Below, piece by piece: positions 23,815 to 31,325 of a stretch of DNA of 64,000 bases; position 1 is the first letter of the stretch; each line of letters starts with the position of its first letter. Source of the stretch: JBDSKH01 sp050245915 (GTDB taxonomy: Bacteria; Actinomycetota; Actinomycetes; Actinomycetales; Microbacteriaceae); NCBI GenBank assembly GCA_050245915.1, contig JBFWWZ010000009.1:1-64000 (forward strand), written 5' to 3'. The notes under the pieces are model-generated. The model did not search any database and was not told where the DNA came from. It worked only from the letters and a program-made list of their open reading frames with translations. The position numbers and the translations under genes were made by a program.

Positions 23815-24615
23815 ATGCTCACCGAGATCGCCGACGGGGTGTTCGTGCACCAGGCCGAGTGCATCGCCACCAACGGGGTGGTGGTGCGGGGCCGCGACGG
23901 CGTGCTCGTGGTCGACCCGGGGCTCACCGAGTCAGAGCTGGCGGGCCTCGCCGACGACATCCGGGCGATGGGTCAGGATGTCGTGGCCGGCTTCTCCACG
24001 CACCCCGACTGGGACCACGCCCTGTGGCACCCCGCGCTGGGGGACGCCCCGCACTACGCGATCGCTGCGGCGGCGACGTGGATGCGGGACTTCCTCGCGC
24101 AGGACGACTGGCGGGATCAGCTCGCCGGGGTGCTGCCGGAGGAGGTGGCCGGGCAGCTGCCGCTGGAGTCGTTCGGGCAGCTCAGCTCACTCCCCGCTGG
24201 CGCGACCGAACTGCGGTGGAGCGGGCCCACCGCCCGGCTCCTCGAGCACCGCGCTCACGCGATCGGGCATGCGGCGCTGCTCATCCCGGACCGCCGGGTG
24301 CTCGTCGCCGGCGACATGCTCTCGGACGTGCTCGTCCCGATGCTCGACGGCGACGCCGACGACCCGATCGACGACTACCTCGGGGCCCTCGACCTGTTCG
24401 AGGGGATCGCGTCGCAGGTCGATGTGGTCGTGCCGGGGCACGGCTCCGCCGGGAGCGACGTTCGGGAGCGGATCGCACGGGACCGGGCGTATGTGGAGGC
24501 GCTGCGTAACGGGCGCGATGCGGGCGACCCCCGCATCCTGAGCCCGCTGCCCGGATGGGAGTGGGTCGCGTTCATCGACGAGGGACAACGGGAGCGGTTC
24601 TCGAAGGACTTGTGA
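23815..24615 (+). CDS. Metallo-beta-lactamase-fold hydrolase
   Basis: 266 residues. The metal motif is STHPDWDH (about 58-65), that is HxDxDH rather than HxHxDH. Later ligands are HAIGHAALLIPDRRVLVAGDML (first His and Asp, about 145-166) and VVPGHGSAG (about 206-214). The Asp replacement of the second His may change metal affinity. GGAGAGGAG before ATG 23815 fixes the start. Substrate not inferable. Confidence 0.85.
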   Translation: MLTEIADGVFVHQAECIATNGVVVRGRDGVLVVDPGLTESELAGLADDIRAMGQDVVAGFSTHPDWDHALWHPALGDAPHYAIAAAATWMRDFLAQDDWRDQLAGVLPEEVAGQLPLESFGQLSSLPAGATELRWSGPTARLLEHRAHAIGHAALLIPDRRVLVAGDMLSDVLVPMLDGDADDPIDDYLGALDLFEGIASQVDVVVPGHGSAGSDVRERIARDRAYVEALRNGRDAGDPRILSPLPGWEWVAFIDEGQRERFSKDL

Positions 24616-24618
24616 TCC

Positions 24619-24643
24619 AAGAATGTTAGCGACTAACATTCTT
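24619..24643. promoter_or_regulatory. TetR operator overlapping the regulator's -10
   Basis: Perfect inverted repeat with 11-base arms, AAGAATGTTAG (24619-24629) and CTAACATTCTT (24633-24643), spacer CGA. TAACAT at 24634-24639 lies six bases before GTG 24646. Repressor binding would therefore block its own leaderless promoter. Confidence 0.82.
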
Positions 24644-24645
24644 CC

Positions 24646-25197
24646 GTGACCAAAGCAGAGCGCACGCGCATGGCACTGCTCCGCGCCGCGCTCGAGCTGT
24701 TCTCTGAAAAGGGCTACGACGCCACCACCGCGGCCATGATCGCGGCACGCGCGGGCGTGACGGAGATGACGTTCTTCCGGCACTTCCGATCGAAGGACGC
24801 GGTGCTCGTCGACGACCCGTACGACCCGCTGATCGCCCAGGCGATCGCCCGCCAACCGCCGCGGCTGTCCCCCGTGGCTGCGGCAATCGGCGCGATCGCC
24901 GACGGGTGGCGGGCGGTCCCGCCGCCGGCGAGCGCGGACGTGCGTGATCGCCTCCGGATCGTCTCCCGCACCCCATCGCTGCGGGGTGCCATCGCGCGCA
25001 ACAACGCCGCCACCGAAGAGGCCATCGCCGGCGCTCTCGAAACGCGAGGCGTCTCGAGGACGGACGCGCGGGTCGCCGCCGCTGCGGTCATGGGCGCCCT
25101 GAGCGCTGCGCTTCTGGAGTGGGCCGACGGAGACGACCCCGACCTCGGCACGGCCATCGATACCGCGCTCCGTGTCCTGAAAGGACAACCGGCATGA
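24646..25197 (+). CDS. TetR-family regulator of the adjacent ABC exporter
   Basis: 183 residues. N-terminal TetR HTH: LLRAALELFSEKGYDATTAAMIAARAGVTEMTFFRHF (recognition part GVTEMTFFRHF near 39-49), then a variable helical ligand domain. GTG 24646 is positioned directly after the palindromic operator. ATGA overlap with the ABC ATPase gene shows that regulator and transporter are one transcript, so the ligand is probably the exported compound. Confidence 0.9.
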   Translation: MTKAERTRMALLRAALELFSEKGYDATTAAMIAARAGVTEMTFFRHFRSKDAVLVDDPYDPLIAQAIARQPPRLSPVAAAIGAIADGWRAVPPPASADVRDRLRIVSRTPSLRGAIARNNAATEEAIAGALETRGVSRTDARVAAAAVMGALSAALLEWADGDDPDLGTAIDTALRVLKGQPA

Positions 25198-25907
25198 CCC
25201 TGACAGCACGCAACGCCACCCGCACATTCGCCAACGGCGCGGGCGTGTTCGACATCGATCTGGAACTTCCCGCCGGTCAGATCGTCGCGCTGGTCGGCCT
25301 CAACGGCGCCGGCAAGTCGACGTTGATGAGAGTGCTGCTCGGGATGCTGCGCCCCGACCGCGGGCACGTGCGGCTCGCGGGTCACCCCCTCGAGTCCGCC
25401 CCGGATGCGGAGTGGGCGCGGGTGGGGCACCTGGTCGAGTACCCGCTCACCTATCCCGAACTGACGGCCACCCGGAATCTGCAGCTGAGTGCCCGGCTCC
25501 GAGGCGTCGCCGACGTCGACGCCGCGGTCGCGCGCATCATCGCCGAGATGGCGCTCGAACCGTATGCCGCCCGCCGGGTGCGCGCCCTCTCCCTCGGCAA
25601 CAAGCAGCGGGTGGGGATCGCCGCGGCGCTGCAACACGATCCGAGCGTCATCGTGCTCGACGAACCCACCAACGCCCTCGACCCGGCCGGGGTGATCCGG
25701 CTCAGGGAGGGTCTACTTCGCAGGGCAGGCGACGGCGCGGCGATCCTGGTGAGCAGTCACCACCTGGACGAGGTGGCTCGCATCGCCGACCGCATCGTGG
25801 TGATGAACGCCGGACGGCTGATCGGCGAGCTCGCCCCCGACACCCCCGAGATCGAACGCGCCTTCTTCGATGCGGTACGGATCGACGACGAGAGGGCAGG
25901 CCGATGA
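25194..25907 (+). CDS. ABC transporter ATP-binding protein
   Basis: 237 residues. Walker A GLNGAGKST is near 36-44, signature LSLGNKQR near 133-140, Walker B VIVLDEPTNALDP near 152-164, switch His in SSHHLDEV near 188. The type matches the ATPase of ABC-2 or bacitracin-type exporters with a separate permease. It overlaps both neighbours by 4 bases. Confidence 0.92.
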   Translation: MTLTARNATRTFANGAGVFDIDLELPAGQIVALVGLNGAGKSTLMRVLLGMLRPDRGHVRLAGHPLESAPDAEWARVGHLVEYPLTYPELTATRNLQLSARLRGVADVDAAVARIIAEMALEPYAARRVRALSLGNKQRVGIAAALQHDPSVIVLDEPTNALDPAGVIRLREGLLRRAGDGAAILVSSHHLDEVARIADRIVVMNAGRLIGELAPDTPEIERAFFDAVRIDDERAGR

Positions 25908-26659
25908 GGGCGGCGATCTGGGCCGAGGTCGTGAAGCTCGTCGGTTCCACCGTGGGGCGGGTCGGGTCTGCAGCGATCGTGATCGGGATCTCCCTCATCA
26001 GCGGCTCGATGCTGCTCGCCGCGGCCACGACCACCGACCCGCAGCTGCTCGCCAAACTCGGACCGGTCGCCACGGGCGACTGGCAGGGCTTCCTGCTCGG
26101 GGCCGCTCAGGTCACCGGCGCCGGTGGTCTCGGCGGATTCGCCGTCGTACTGGCGTGGATGTCCGGACGGGAGTTCGGCGACGGCACCATCACCGGCCTG
26201 TTCGCGCTGCCTGTCCGACGGTCCACCATCGCGCTCGCGAAGCTGATCGTCTACGTGATCTGGGTCACGGCGATGAGCGTGCTGCTCGCCATCGTGCTCA
26301 GTCTGGTGGGCCTGGTCGCCGGGCTCGGTCCGATCGACGGCGACACCCTTCTGATGCTGGCGCGGCAGGCGGCGCTCGGCATCATGTCCGCCGCGATCAC
26401 GCTGCCCGTCGCGTGGGCTGCGACTCTCAGCCGTTCGGTGCTCGGGGGCGTCAGCGTCGCGATCGGTCTCGTCGTCGTCGCCCAGGTGTCGGTGCTCGCG
26501 GGACTCGGAGGCTGGATGCCGCTGGCCGCCCCCGCCCTGTGGGCGGTGTCGCTCGGAGCCGCCGTCAGTCCGATCCAGCTGGCTGTGCTGATCCCGTTCG
26601 GTGCGGGCTTCGTGCTGCTCGTCGCCTGGTCGTGGCGCCGACTGCAGCTCGACCGTTAG
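25904..26659 (+). CDS. ABC-2-type permease
   Basis: 251 residues with six predicted membrane segments (about 19-40, 73-90, 110-140, 150-170, 177-200, 222-245). FALPVRRSTIALAKLIVYVIW is the typical ABC-2 region between helices. With the ATPase upstream it should form a two-gene exporter for a drug, peptide or lipid. The stop lies 14 bases from the left end of the integrative element. Confidence 0.88.
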   Translation: MRAAIWAEVVKLVGSTVGRVGSAAIVIGISLISGSMLLAAATTTDPQLLAKLGPVATGDWQGFLLGAAQVTGAGGLGGFAVVLAWMSGREFGDGTITGLFALPVRRSTIALAKLIVYVIWVTAMSVLLAIVLSLVGLVAGLGPIDGDTLLMLARQAALGIMSAAITLPVAWAATLSRSVLGGVSVAIGLVVVAQVSVLAGLGGWMPLAAPALWAVSLGAAVSPIQLAVLIPFGAGFVLLVAWSWRRLQLDR

Positions 26660-26672
26660 GACGCGGAGATGC

Positions 26673-26722
26673 GGGTGGGCCCGGTGGGGCTCGAACCCAC
26701 GACCCGCGGATTAGAAGTCCGA
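26673..26722 (-). repeat. Left attachment site: partial tRNA-Lys copy
   Basis: 41 bases are identical to the T-arm, variable region and half anticodon arm of the tRNA-Lys at 30448-30520, and 8 more match after one mismatch. The mismatch falls in the anticodon (TCT here, TTT in the intact gene). The 5' half of the tRNA is missing, so this is an att remnant, not a tRNA gene. The 127 bases to the next gene hold only a short repeat pair. Confidence 0.85.
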
Positions 26723-26824
26723 ACCGGGATGCTGGGGCTGGGTCAGTCCGGTCCGACTTCCCTGTGTTTTACGGCGTTGTTCGATGAAGTGAAACCTCGT
26801 TGAATCACGGAGTCTGCTTTCAAG

Positions 26825-26843
26825 TGTGGGCAAATTGTGGGCA
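26825..26843 (+). repeat. GTGGGCA direct repeats near the left attachment site
   Basis: Two direct GTGGGCA units. The same heptamer occurs three times at 30355-30385, inside the integrase 3' end near the right attachment site. Candidate arm-type integrase binding sites, or a relic of another integrase gene end. Confidence 0.4.
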
Positions 26844-26849
26844 CGGCGG

Positions 26850-27371
26850 TTAGTCGGCTTTGCTCGCATCCGGGTCAATGGGGATCTGTGCGAGTTCGTC
26901 GATCGCCTCGAATTGACGCGCGCGACGCTCGTCGCTCTCAGCGACCCCAGTCCAGTAATCGTTCATCCGCTGCAGCGCTTCCTCGAGCGTGAGCTTGATC
27001 GCGTCATCCGGGGTCAGGCCGACCCGCTCGATCAGTTCGTTCAGCAGATGGAGGGGGAGCGCCTTCGGGTTCGACTCGGGAACCGAGCCGCCGCGATCCG
27101 GCAGCACCTTGTTTTGCACGCAGTCCCAGAACTCGTCGTTCGTGACCTTGAGCTGATCGCGAAGGATGGCGGACCACATCGACGCCGAATAGGTGGTGCG
27201 GTCGACCGGCTTAGAGATCCGAGTGCGCAGGATCTCGCCCGAGGGGATCACGAGTTCGTAGGTGCGATGGTGCGTCACCGGCTTGCCCGTAGAGCCGTGG
27301 ACGATCTCCCACTTCTCGAAGACGCAGAAATCGTCGTGCCGCTCCCGGTCGGGTGCGGGGTGCTTACTCAA
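26850..27371 (-). CDS. Putative toxin of a toxin-antitoxin pair, HicA-like region plus C-terminal extension
   Basis: 173 residues. Residues about 25-80 follow the HicA pattern: a double His (PVTHHRTYEL), a strand with basic residues (IPSGEILRTRIS) and a C-terminal helix pair (SMWSAILRDQLKVTNDEFW). Residues 85-173 form an extra acidic helical tail. Homologues are often annotated as cytotoxic translational repressors. It overlaps the antitoxin by 8 bases and is downstream of it. The HicA resemblance is my reading by eye; mRNA cleavage is unproven. Confidence 0.6.
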   Translation of the reverse strand: MSKHPAPDRERHDDFCVFEKWEIVHGSTGKPVTHHRTYELVIPSGEILRTRISKPVDRTTYSASMWSAILRDQLKVTNDEFWDCVQNKVLPDRGGSVPESNPKALPLHLLNELIERVGLTPDDAIKLTLEEALQRMNDYWTGVAESDERRARQFEAIDELAQIPIDPDASKAD

Positions 27372-27771
27372 TGTGCCCGGTGACCCAGCGCTTCAACTGC
27401 TCTTCGCTGGAGAGTTCGACGAGCTGGACGAGACCCCAATTACCGGCGTGGTTCGGAGCCTGGCCGAGTCGGCCGTGCCAGTCCTCGGCGTACTCCTGAA
27501 GTGCGTTGACGAGTTCGGTGATCGCCTCTTCGTAGAGGGTTGCCTCGACGGCGATGGGCAGGCCGGGGATGGTCATCACCCAGGCTCCGTCATCCATCAC
27601 GGCTTCCGGCTTTGCGGAAACGGTAGATGCGAAGTGCTTGCGAAGACGCTCGCCGTCCACGACAGCCGATGTACGCGAGTCGCGTTCGACGCTGACGGCA
27701 CGACCGCTCTGCGACGCATCGAGGATGTCCTTGATGTTCGCGCGCGCTTGCGAGGCGGAGTACGTCGTCAT
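27364..27771 (-). CDS. Antitoxin: Phd/YefM-like N-terminus fused to a HicB-like C-terminus
   Basis: 135 residues. MTTYSASQARANIKDILDA (1-19), followed by VSVERDSRTSAVVDGERLR, is the Phd/YefM DNA-binding fold. Residues about 65-105 (GAWVMTIPGLPIAVEAT, then EEAITELVNALQEY) resemble the partial RNase H fold of HicB. A palindromic operator lies just upstream of ATG 27771, consistent with autoregulation. GC content is lower than in surrounding genes, fitting horizontal origin. Confidence 0.7.
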   Translation of the reverse strand: MTTYSASQARANIKDILDASQSGRAVSVERDSRTSAVVDGERLRKHFASTVSAKPEAVMDDGAWVMTIPGLPIAVEATLYEEAITELVNALQEYAEDWHGRLGQAPNHAGNWGLVQLVELSSEEQLKRWVTGHIE

Positions 27772-27792
27772 GAATTCAGCATCCCCTACATT

Positions 27793-27824
27793 GATTTGTA
27801 CATCAAGTACAACGTGTACAAATC
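27793..27824. promoter_or_regulatory. Palindromic operator of the toxin-antitoxin pair
   Basis: Arms GATTTGTACA (27793-27802) and TGTACAAATC (27815-27824) are perfect over 10 bases. A nested TTGTAC-ATCAA-GTACAA repeat lies within. Located 22-53 bases before the antitoxin start. Confidence 0.7.
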
Positions 27825-27838
27825 GCGAAGATTCCCAG

Positions 27839-28699
27839 CTAGACCGAATTGCTGACCGTCCAACTCGCGAGCAGTCGAAGTCCGTCAGCGGTCTTGCTGC
27901 CGGGTAGCGCACTGAAAGCAATCAAGGCGAGACCCGGATGGGAAGAGAGATCCATCGCTTCGAAGCTCAGGTCGAGATCTCCGACCTCTGGGTGGGTCAT
28001 GTTCTTGACGCCGGTGCGGTGTTCGCGAACATCGTGCGACGCCCAGAGCGAGCGGAAGATGTCGCTGCGAGTCGAGAGCTCACCGACCAGGTCGCTGAGG
28101 ATTCGGTCGTGAGGCGAGCGCCCGGCCTCTGCTCTCAGCAGTGCAACGGTCTGCTCCGCGCCATCGTCCCAGTCGCGATAGAACGACGCTGCGCGCGGAT
28201 CGAGAAAGACGAAGCGCGCGAAATTGACGGGCCTCTGGGGCTGGACGTACAGCTCTGAGAACACGGCTGCCCCGAGCGCGTTGATCGCGAGCACGTCGAG
28301 TCGCCCGTTCTGAACGAGGGCAGGGACATCGTGCATGGAGTCGAGCAACTGCTGCAGTGCGGGGGCGACTTGCTGGGTTCTCGCGGGGCCGCGGCGACGC
28401 TGAGGGTGGAGCCCTTCGTTGGCGGATCGCACCAGGTCGTAAAGGTGTGAGCGTTCGGCGTCGTCGAGTTGCAGGGCGCGGCTGACGCCCTCGAGCACCG
28501 CTTCGGAGACTCCCTTCGCGTTTCCTCGCTCGAGGCGGACGTAGTACTCGACGCTCATGCCGGCCAGCAGGGCGACCTCTTCGCGGCGCAGCCCGGTGAC
28601 TCGCCGGCGTCCGCCGAAATCAGGCAGTCCGGCCTGCGCCGGGGTGAGCCGTGCGCGACGCGTCGTGAGGAACTCGCGCAGATCGCTGGGTGTGTCCAC
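27839..28699 (-). CDS. HTH regulator with MmyB-like ligand domain
   Basis: 286 residues. An N-terminal XRE HTH (RRVTGLRREEVALLAGMSVEYY and RLERGNAKGVSEAVL) is followed by the MmyB-like domain with QQLLDSMHDVPALVQNGRLDVLAINALG and RFVFLDP. Such regulators usually flank and control an SDR or aldo/keto reductase, as here. GTG 28699 lies six bases after TACATT on this strand, so it is leaderless. Cargo gene of the element. Confidence 0.9.
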   Translation of the reverse strand: MDTPSDLREFLTTRRARLTPAQAGLPDFGGRRRVTGLRREEVALLAGMSVEYYVRLERGNAKGVSEAVLEGVSRALQLDDAERSHLYDLVRSANEGLHPQRRRGPARTQQVAPALQQLLDSMHDVPALVQNGRLDVLAINALGAAVFSELYVQPQRPVNFARFVFLDPRAASFYRDWDDGAEQTVALLRAEAGRSPHDRILSDLVGELSTRSDIFRSLWASHDVREHRTGVKNMTHPEVGDLDLSFEAMDLSSHPGLALIAFSALPGSKTADGLRLLASWTVSNSV

Positions 28700-28799
28700 G
28701 AGCCGAATGTACGTCAGCCATCTGCGTAAAAGGAGGTACGGGCATTAACCGGAACAACCGGGACTCCCTCCGCTCGTACCGCCGACCTTGACTGGTCGC

Positions 28800-29780
28800 A
28801 TGAAGCACATCTCACTCGGAGGCCTCGACGTCTCCCGCATCGGACTCGGCGCCATGACGATGGCCGGCACGTACACCAGCGAAGGCGCCCTCGACGACGC
28901 GGAATCGATCCGCACCATCCATCGGGCGCTTGAGCTCGGCGTCACCCACATCGATACCGCCGAAATCTACGGCCCGTTCCTCAGCGAGGAGATCGTTGGA
29001 CGCGCCATCGCCGGACGCCGCGACGACGTCGTGATAGCCACCAAGTTCGGGCTCGTCTCCCACTCCGGTGGCGGACCCCGTGTCGTCGACAGCGATGCGG
29101 CCAACATCAAAACCGCTGTCGAAGGCTCGCTCAAGCGGCTCGGCACCGACCACATCGACCTCTACTACCAGCATCGCGTCGACCGGGGCACGCCCATCGA
29201 GGAGACCGCCGGCGCCGTTCGGGATCTCATCGCCGAAGGGAAGGTGCTCCACTTCGGACTCTCGGAAGCGAGCCCCGAAACCATCCGCCGAGCGCACGCT
29301 GTTCAGCCGGTCTCCGCGCTCCAGACCGAGTACTCGCTGTGGACACGAGACGTCGAGGACGAGATCCTGCCGTTGATCCGCGATCTCGGCATCGGGTTTG
29401 TGCCGTACTCGCCCCTCGGTCACGGTCTCCTCACGGGCCAGATCCGCACCGTCGACGACTTCGCCGACGACGACTGGCGCAAGACCAACCCGCGGTTCGT
29501 GGGCGAGAACTTCCAGCGCAACCTCGCGATCGTCGATGAGGTCAAGGCCATCGGCGCCGAGATCGGCGCCACGCCAGCTCAGACGGCGCTCGCGTGGCTC
29601 CTCACCCGAGGCGACGACATCGCACCGATCCCCGGCACCCGTCGCGTCGCACGAGTCGAAGAGAACACGGCCGCAGACGGCATCACATTGACCGTGGATC
29701 AGCTCGCTCGGCTCGACGCCCTCGAGCCCGCCGCCGGCGAGCGCCACGACGAGACCAACATGGCGAGCATCGACCGGTAG
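28800..29780 (+). CDS. Aldo/keto reductase
   Basis: 326 residues, TIM-barrel NADPH-dependent oxidoreductase. Catalytic residues: Asp and Tyr in HIDTAEIYG (about 46-54), Lys in VVIATKFGL near 80, and His in LYYQHRVDR near 121. NADPH-binding end: PIPGTRRVARVEEN near 282-295. ATG 28800 is preferred; TTG 28788 would add MTGR. No clear ribosome site. Divergent from the MmyB-type regulator that probably controls it. Confidence 0.92.
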   Translation: MKHISLGGLDVSRIGLGAMTMAGTYTSEGALDDAESIRTIHRALELGVTHIDTAEIYGPFLSEEIVGRAIAGRRDDVVIATKFGLVSHSGGGPRVVDSDAANIKTAVEGSLKRLGTDHIDLYYQHRVDRGTPIEETAGAVRDLIAEGKVLHFGLSEASPETIRRAHAVQPVSALQTEYSLWTRDVEDEILPLIRDLGIGFVPYSPLGHGLLTGQIRTVDDFADDDWRKTNPRFVGENFQRNLAIVDEVKAIGAEIGATPAQTALAWLLTRGDDIAPIPGTRRVARVEENTAADGITLTVDQLARLDALEPAAGERHDETNMASIDR

Positions 29781-29787
29781 CGAGCGG

Positions 29788-29853
29788 CTGCCGCGGGAGC
29801 AAGCTCCCTTGCCCTCGACATCGTTGGCAAGGGAGCGATCGCTCCCGCGGCAG
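29788..29853 (+). terminator. Long two-part hairpin after the aldo/keto reductase
   Basis: Outer arms CTGCCGCGGGAGC (29788-29800) and GCTCCCGCGGCAG (29841-29853), inner arms CTCCCTTGCC (29804-29813) and GGCAAGGGAG (29826-29835). Very stable and placed right after a stop codon. No T-tract follows, so it is either a non-classical terminator or a boundary structure of the cargo. Confidence 0.65.
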
Positions 29854-29890
29854 TCCTCGTTTAGGTACTCGTCGGGCGCGAGTAGGCAAA

Positions 29891-30428
29891 CGAGGACGGC
29901 TCCGCCGCCGCGTGAACGTCGACCAGGCCGTCACCGAGGTCGGCCGCGAGCTGGTCTACGGCACGACCAAGAACCACAGCCGCCGTAGCGTCCCGTTCCC
30001 GTCGTTCCTCCTCGAGATGCTCGCCGCACATTGCGAGGGCAAAGCAGCCGACGAGTTCGTGTTCACGGCTTCCCCTCGGCGGCGCGCTTCGCAATCGCAA
30101 CTGGCGTCGCCGCAGCTTCGAGCCGGTCATGGCCCAACTACTCGACGCCTACCCCGATCTCGAGCGCCTTACGCCGCACGACCTCCGGCACACCGCGGCC
30201 AGCCTCGCGATCTCGGCGGGCGCCAACGTGAAAGCGGTGCAGAAGATGCTCGGCCACGCCTCCGCAGCGATGACCTTCGACGTCTACGCCGACCTCTTCG
30301 ACGACGACCTGGACGCCGTCGGCGACGCGCTCAGCCAGGCTGGTGATCCTGCGATTGTGGGCAAAACGTGGGCAAACGGTGGGCAGAGCCAGCCAGCCGT
30401 GGTGCCGATCACCCGAGCGGCCCAATAA
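29891..30428 (+). pseudogene. Tyrosine recombinase (integrase) remnant, truncated and frameshifted
   Basis: Only the catalytic C-terminal part survives. The first segment (RRRVNVDQAVTEV to ADEFVFTASP) is in one frame. Near 30075-30085 the sense continues in another frame as GALRNRNWRRRSFEPV then MAQLLDAYPDLERLTPHDLRHTAAS. Box II HDLRH and the catalytic Tyr in TFDVYADLFD are intact. The N-terminal arm- and core-binding domains and the first catalytic Arg are absent. It ends 16 bases before the right attachment repeat, the normal place for an integrase. Confidence 0.85.
30355..30385 (+). repeat. Three GTGGGCA direct repeats near the right attachment site
   Basis: Three GTGGGCA units spaced 12 and 11 bases apart, encoded within the integrase 3' end. 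They match the pair at 26825-26843 beside the other attachment repeat. Candidate integrase arm sites. Confidence 0.4.
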
Positions 30429-30447
30429 TCACAAGGCGAGAATAGGG

Positions 30448-30520
30448 TGGGCCCGGTGGGGCTCGAACCCACGACCCGCGGATTAAAAGTCCGATGCTCT
30501 GCCAACTGAGCTACAGGCCC
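30448..30520 (-). tRNA. tRNA-Lys (anticodon TTT)
   Basis: 73 nt, read on the minus strand. Acceptor arms GGGCCTG and CGGGCCC pair over seven positions (one G-T). D arm GCTCAGTTGGCAGAGC; anticodon loop CTTTTAA; T arm GTGGG-TTCGAGC-CCCAC; discriminator A. CCA is not encoded. Its 3' part forms the right end of the integrative element's direct repeat. Confidence 0.96.
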
Positions 30521-30553
30521 GTGCTTCCAGAGTAGCGGGCTAGCGTGGAGGAC

Positions 30554-31186
30554 ATGACCGACGAGTTCCGCAGACCCGCGCAATTCGGGGGACGCGAGTT
30601 CGAGGCGTTCGCGGGACGCGAGCTGGATCCGGCGGCCCTGATGCGTACGGCGCACCAGACCGCGCACGCGCTGCTGGCGCGGGCACGCGACAGCGACGAC
30701 CCCGAGGTGGTCGACAGGCTGGTCAGCTACACCGACGACCACGGCATCGACGCGCTCGCCGAACTGTGGGCTCGGTCGAGCCCGCACAGCCTGCCGGGGG
30801 CGCTCTGGCGCATCTACCTGATCCGGGTGCTGATCCGGCAGGACCCCGACGGCATCGCGCTGCTGTTCCAGCGGGGCACCGAGGTGCTCTCGACGATCGA
30901 CCCGGTGGTGGCGGGCACGCCGCTGCCTGCGGGACCGGAGGAGGTCACGGAACTGGCCGACCGCATCCTGAGGGGCGTCTTCGACGGCGATTTCGCGATC
31001 GCGCTCGAGCGTGCCGCTGCCTTCTGCCGCGTCACTGCCGCGGGTGCGCTGAGCGTCGCCGACGATCAGGATGCCGTGAGCCCCGACCGCGCGACCGAAC
31101 TGACCACCCGCGCGCAGCGCCTGATCACGACGGCGGATGAGCTGATGGCGTGCGCCCGGATGTCGCGAGCCCAGACCCTGGACTGA
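30554..31186 (+). CDS. Conserved hypothetical cytosolic protein
   Basis: 210 residues, helical, no membrane segment. Segments such as FAGRELDPAALMRTAHQTAHALLARARD and WRIYLIRVLIRQDP look like packed helices, but I know no function. ATG 30554 is chosen because TAGCGT (30541-30546) lies seven bases before it (leaderless). GTG 30545 is an in-frame alternative, but its only ribosome-site-like sequence would be internal. Confidence 0.75.
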   Translation: MTDEFRRPAQFGGREFEAFAGRELDPAALMRTAHQTAHALLARARDSDDPEVVDRLVSYTDDHGIDALAELWARSSPHSLPGALWRIYLIRVLIRQDPDGIALLFQRGTEVLSTIDPVVAGTPLPAGPEEVTELADRILRGVFDGDFAIALERAAAFCRVTAAGALSVADDQDAVSPDRATELTTRAQRLITTADELMACARMSRAQTLD

Positions 31187-31231
31187 CGTCGCTCGCAGCG
31201 AACGCGGACGAAGGCCCCGGCCGGCGACGCG

Positions 31232-31321
31232 TAAACTGGTCGACGCCGGGCCGCAGCAAACCCCGGGCTCCAATTTTCGCCGCTTCGAGCGGCCTTGCGC
31301 CGAGAGGCGTTTCTGCGGCTC
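31232..31321 (+). ncRNA. Candidate structured small RNA with its own -10 element
   Basis: TAAACT at 31232-31237 predicts a start near 31244. The 5' arm GCCGCAGCAAAC (31250-31261) pairs with GTTTCTGCGGC (31309-31319) over eleven pairs with one bulged C. Inside are hairpin GCCGCT-TCG-AGCGGC (31279-31293) and CGCC-GAGA-GGCG (31298-31309) with a GNRA tetraloop. No coding sequence follows on this strand; the next gene is convergent. I cannot assign a known RNA family. Confidence 0.45.
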
Positions 31322-31325
31322 GGTA

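Larger units (their letters stand above)
26673..30494. mobile_element. Small decayed integrative element in the tRNA-Lys 3' end
   Basis: 50-bp direct repeats (26673-26722 and 30445-30494, one mismatch) flank the region, the right copy being the 3' two-thirds of tRNA-Lys. Inside are a broken tyrosine integrase next to the tRNA copy, a toxin-antitoxin-like pair, an MmyB-type regulator and an aldo/keto reductase. The toxin-antitoxin part is visibly less GC-rich than the chromosome. With its integrase broken it should be immobile unless helped in trans. Confidence 0.8.

Noticed and set aside
26673..26722. A tRNA-Arg(TCT) gene
   Set aside because: Only the 3' part of a tRNA is present; D arm and 5' acceptor strand are missing, and the sequence copies tRNA-Lys, so it is an attachment remnant.
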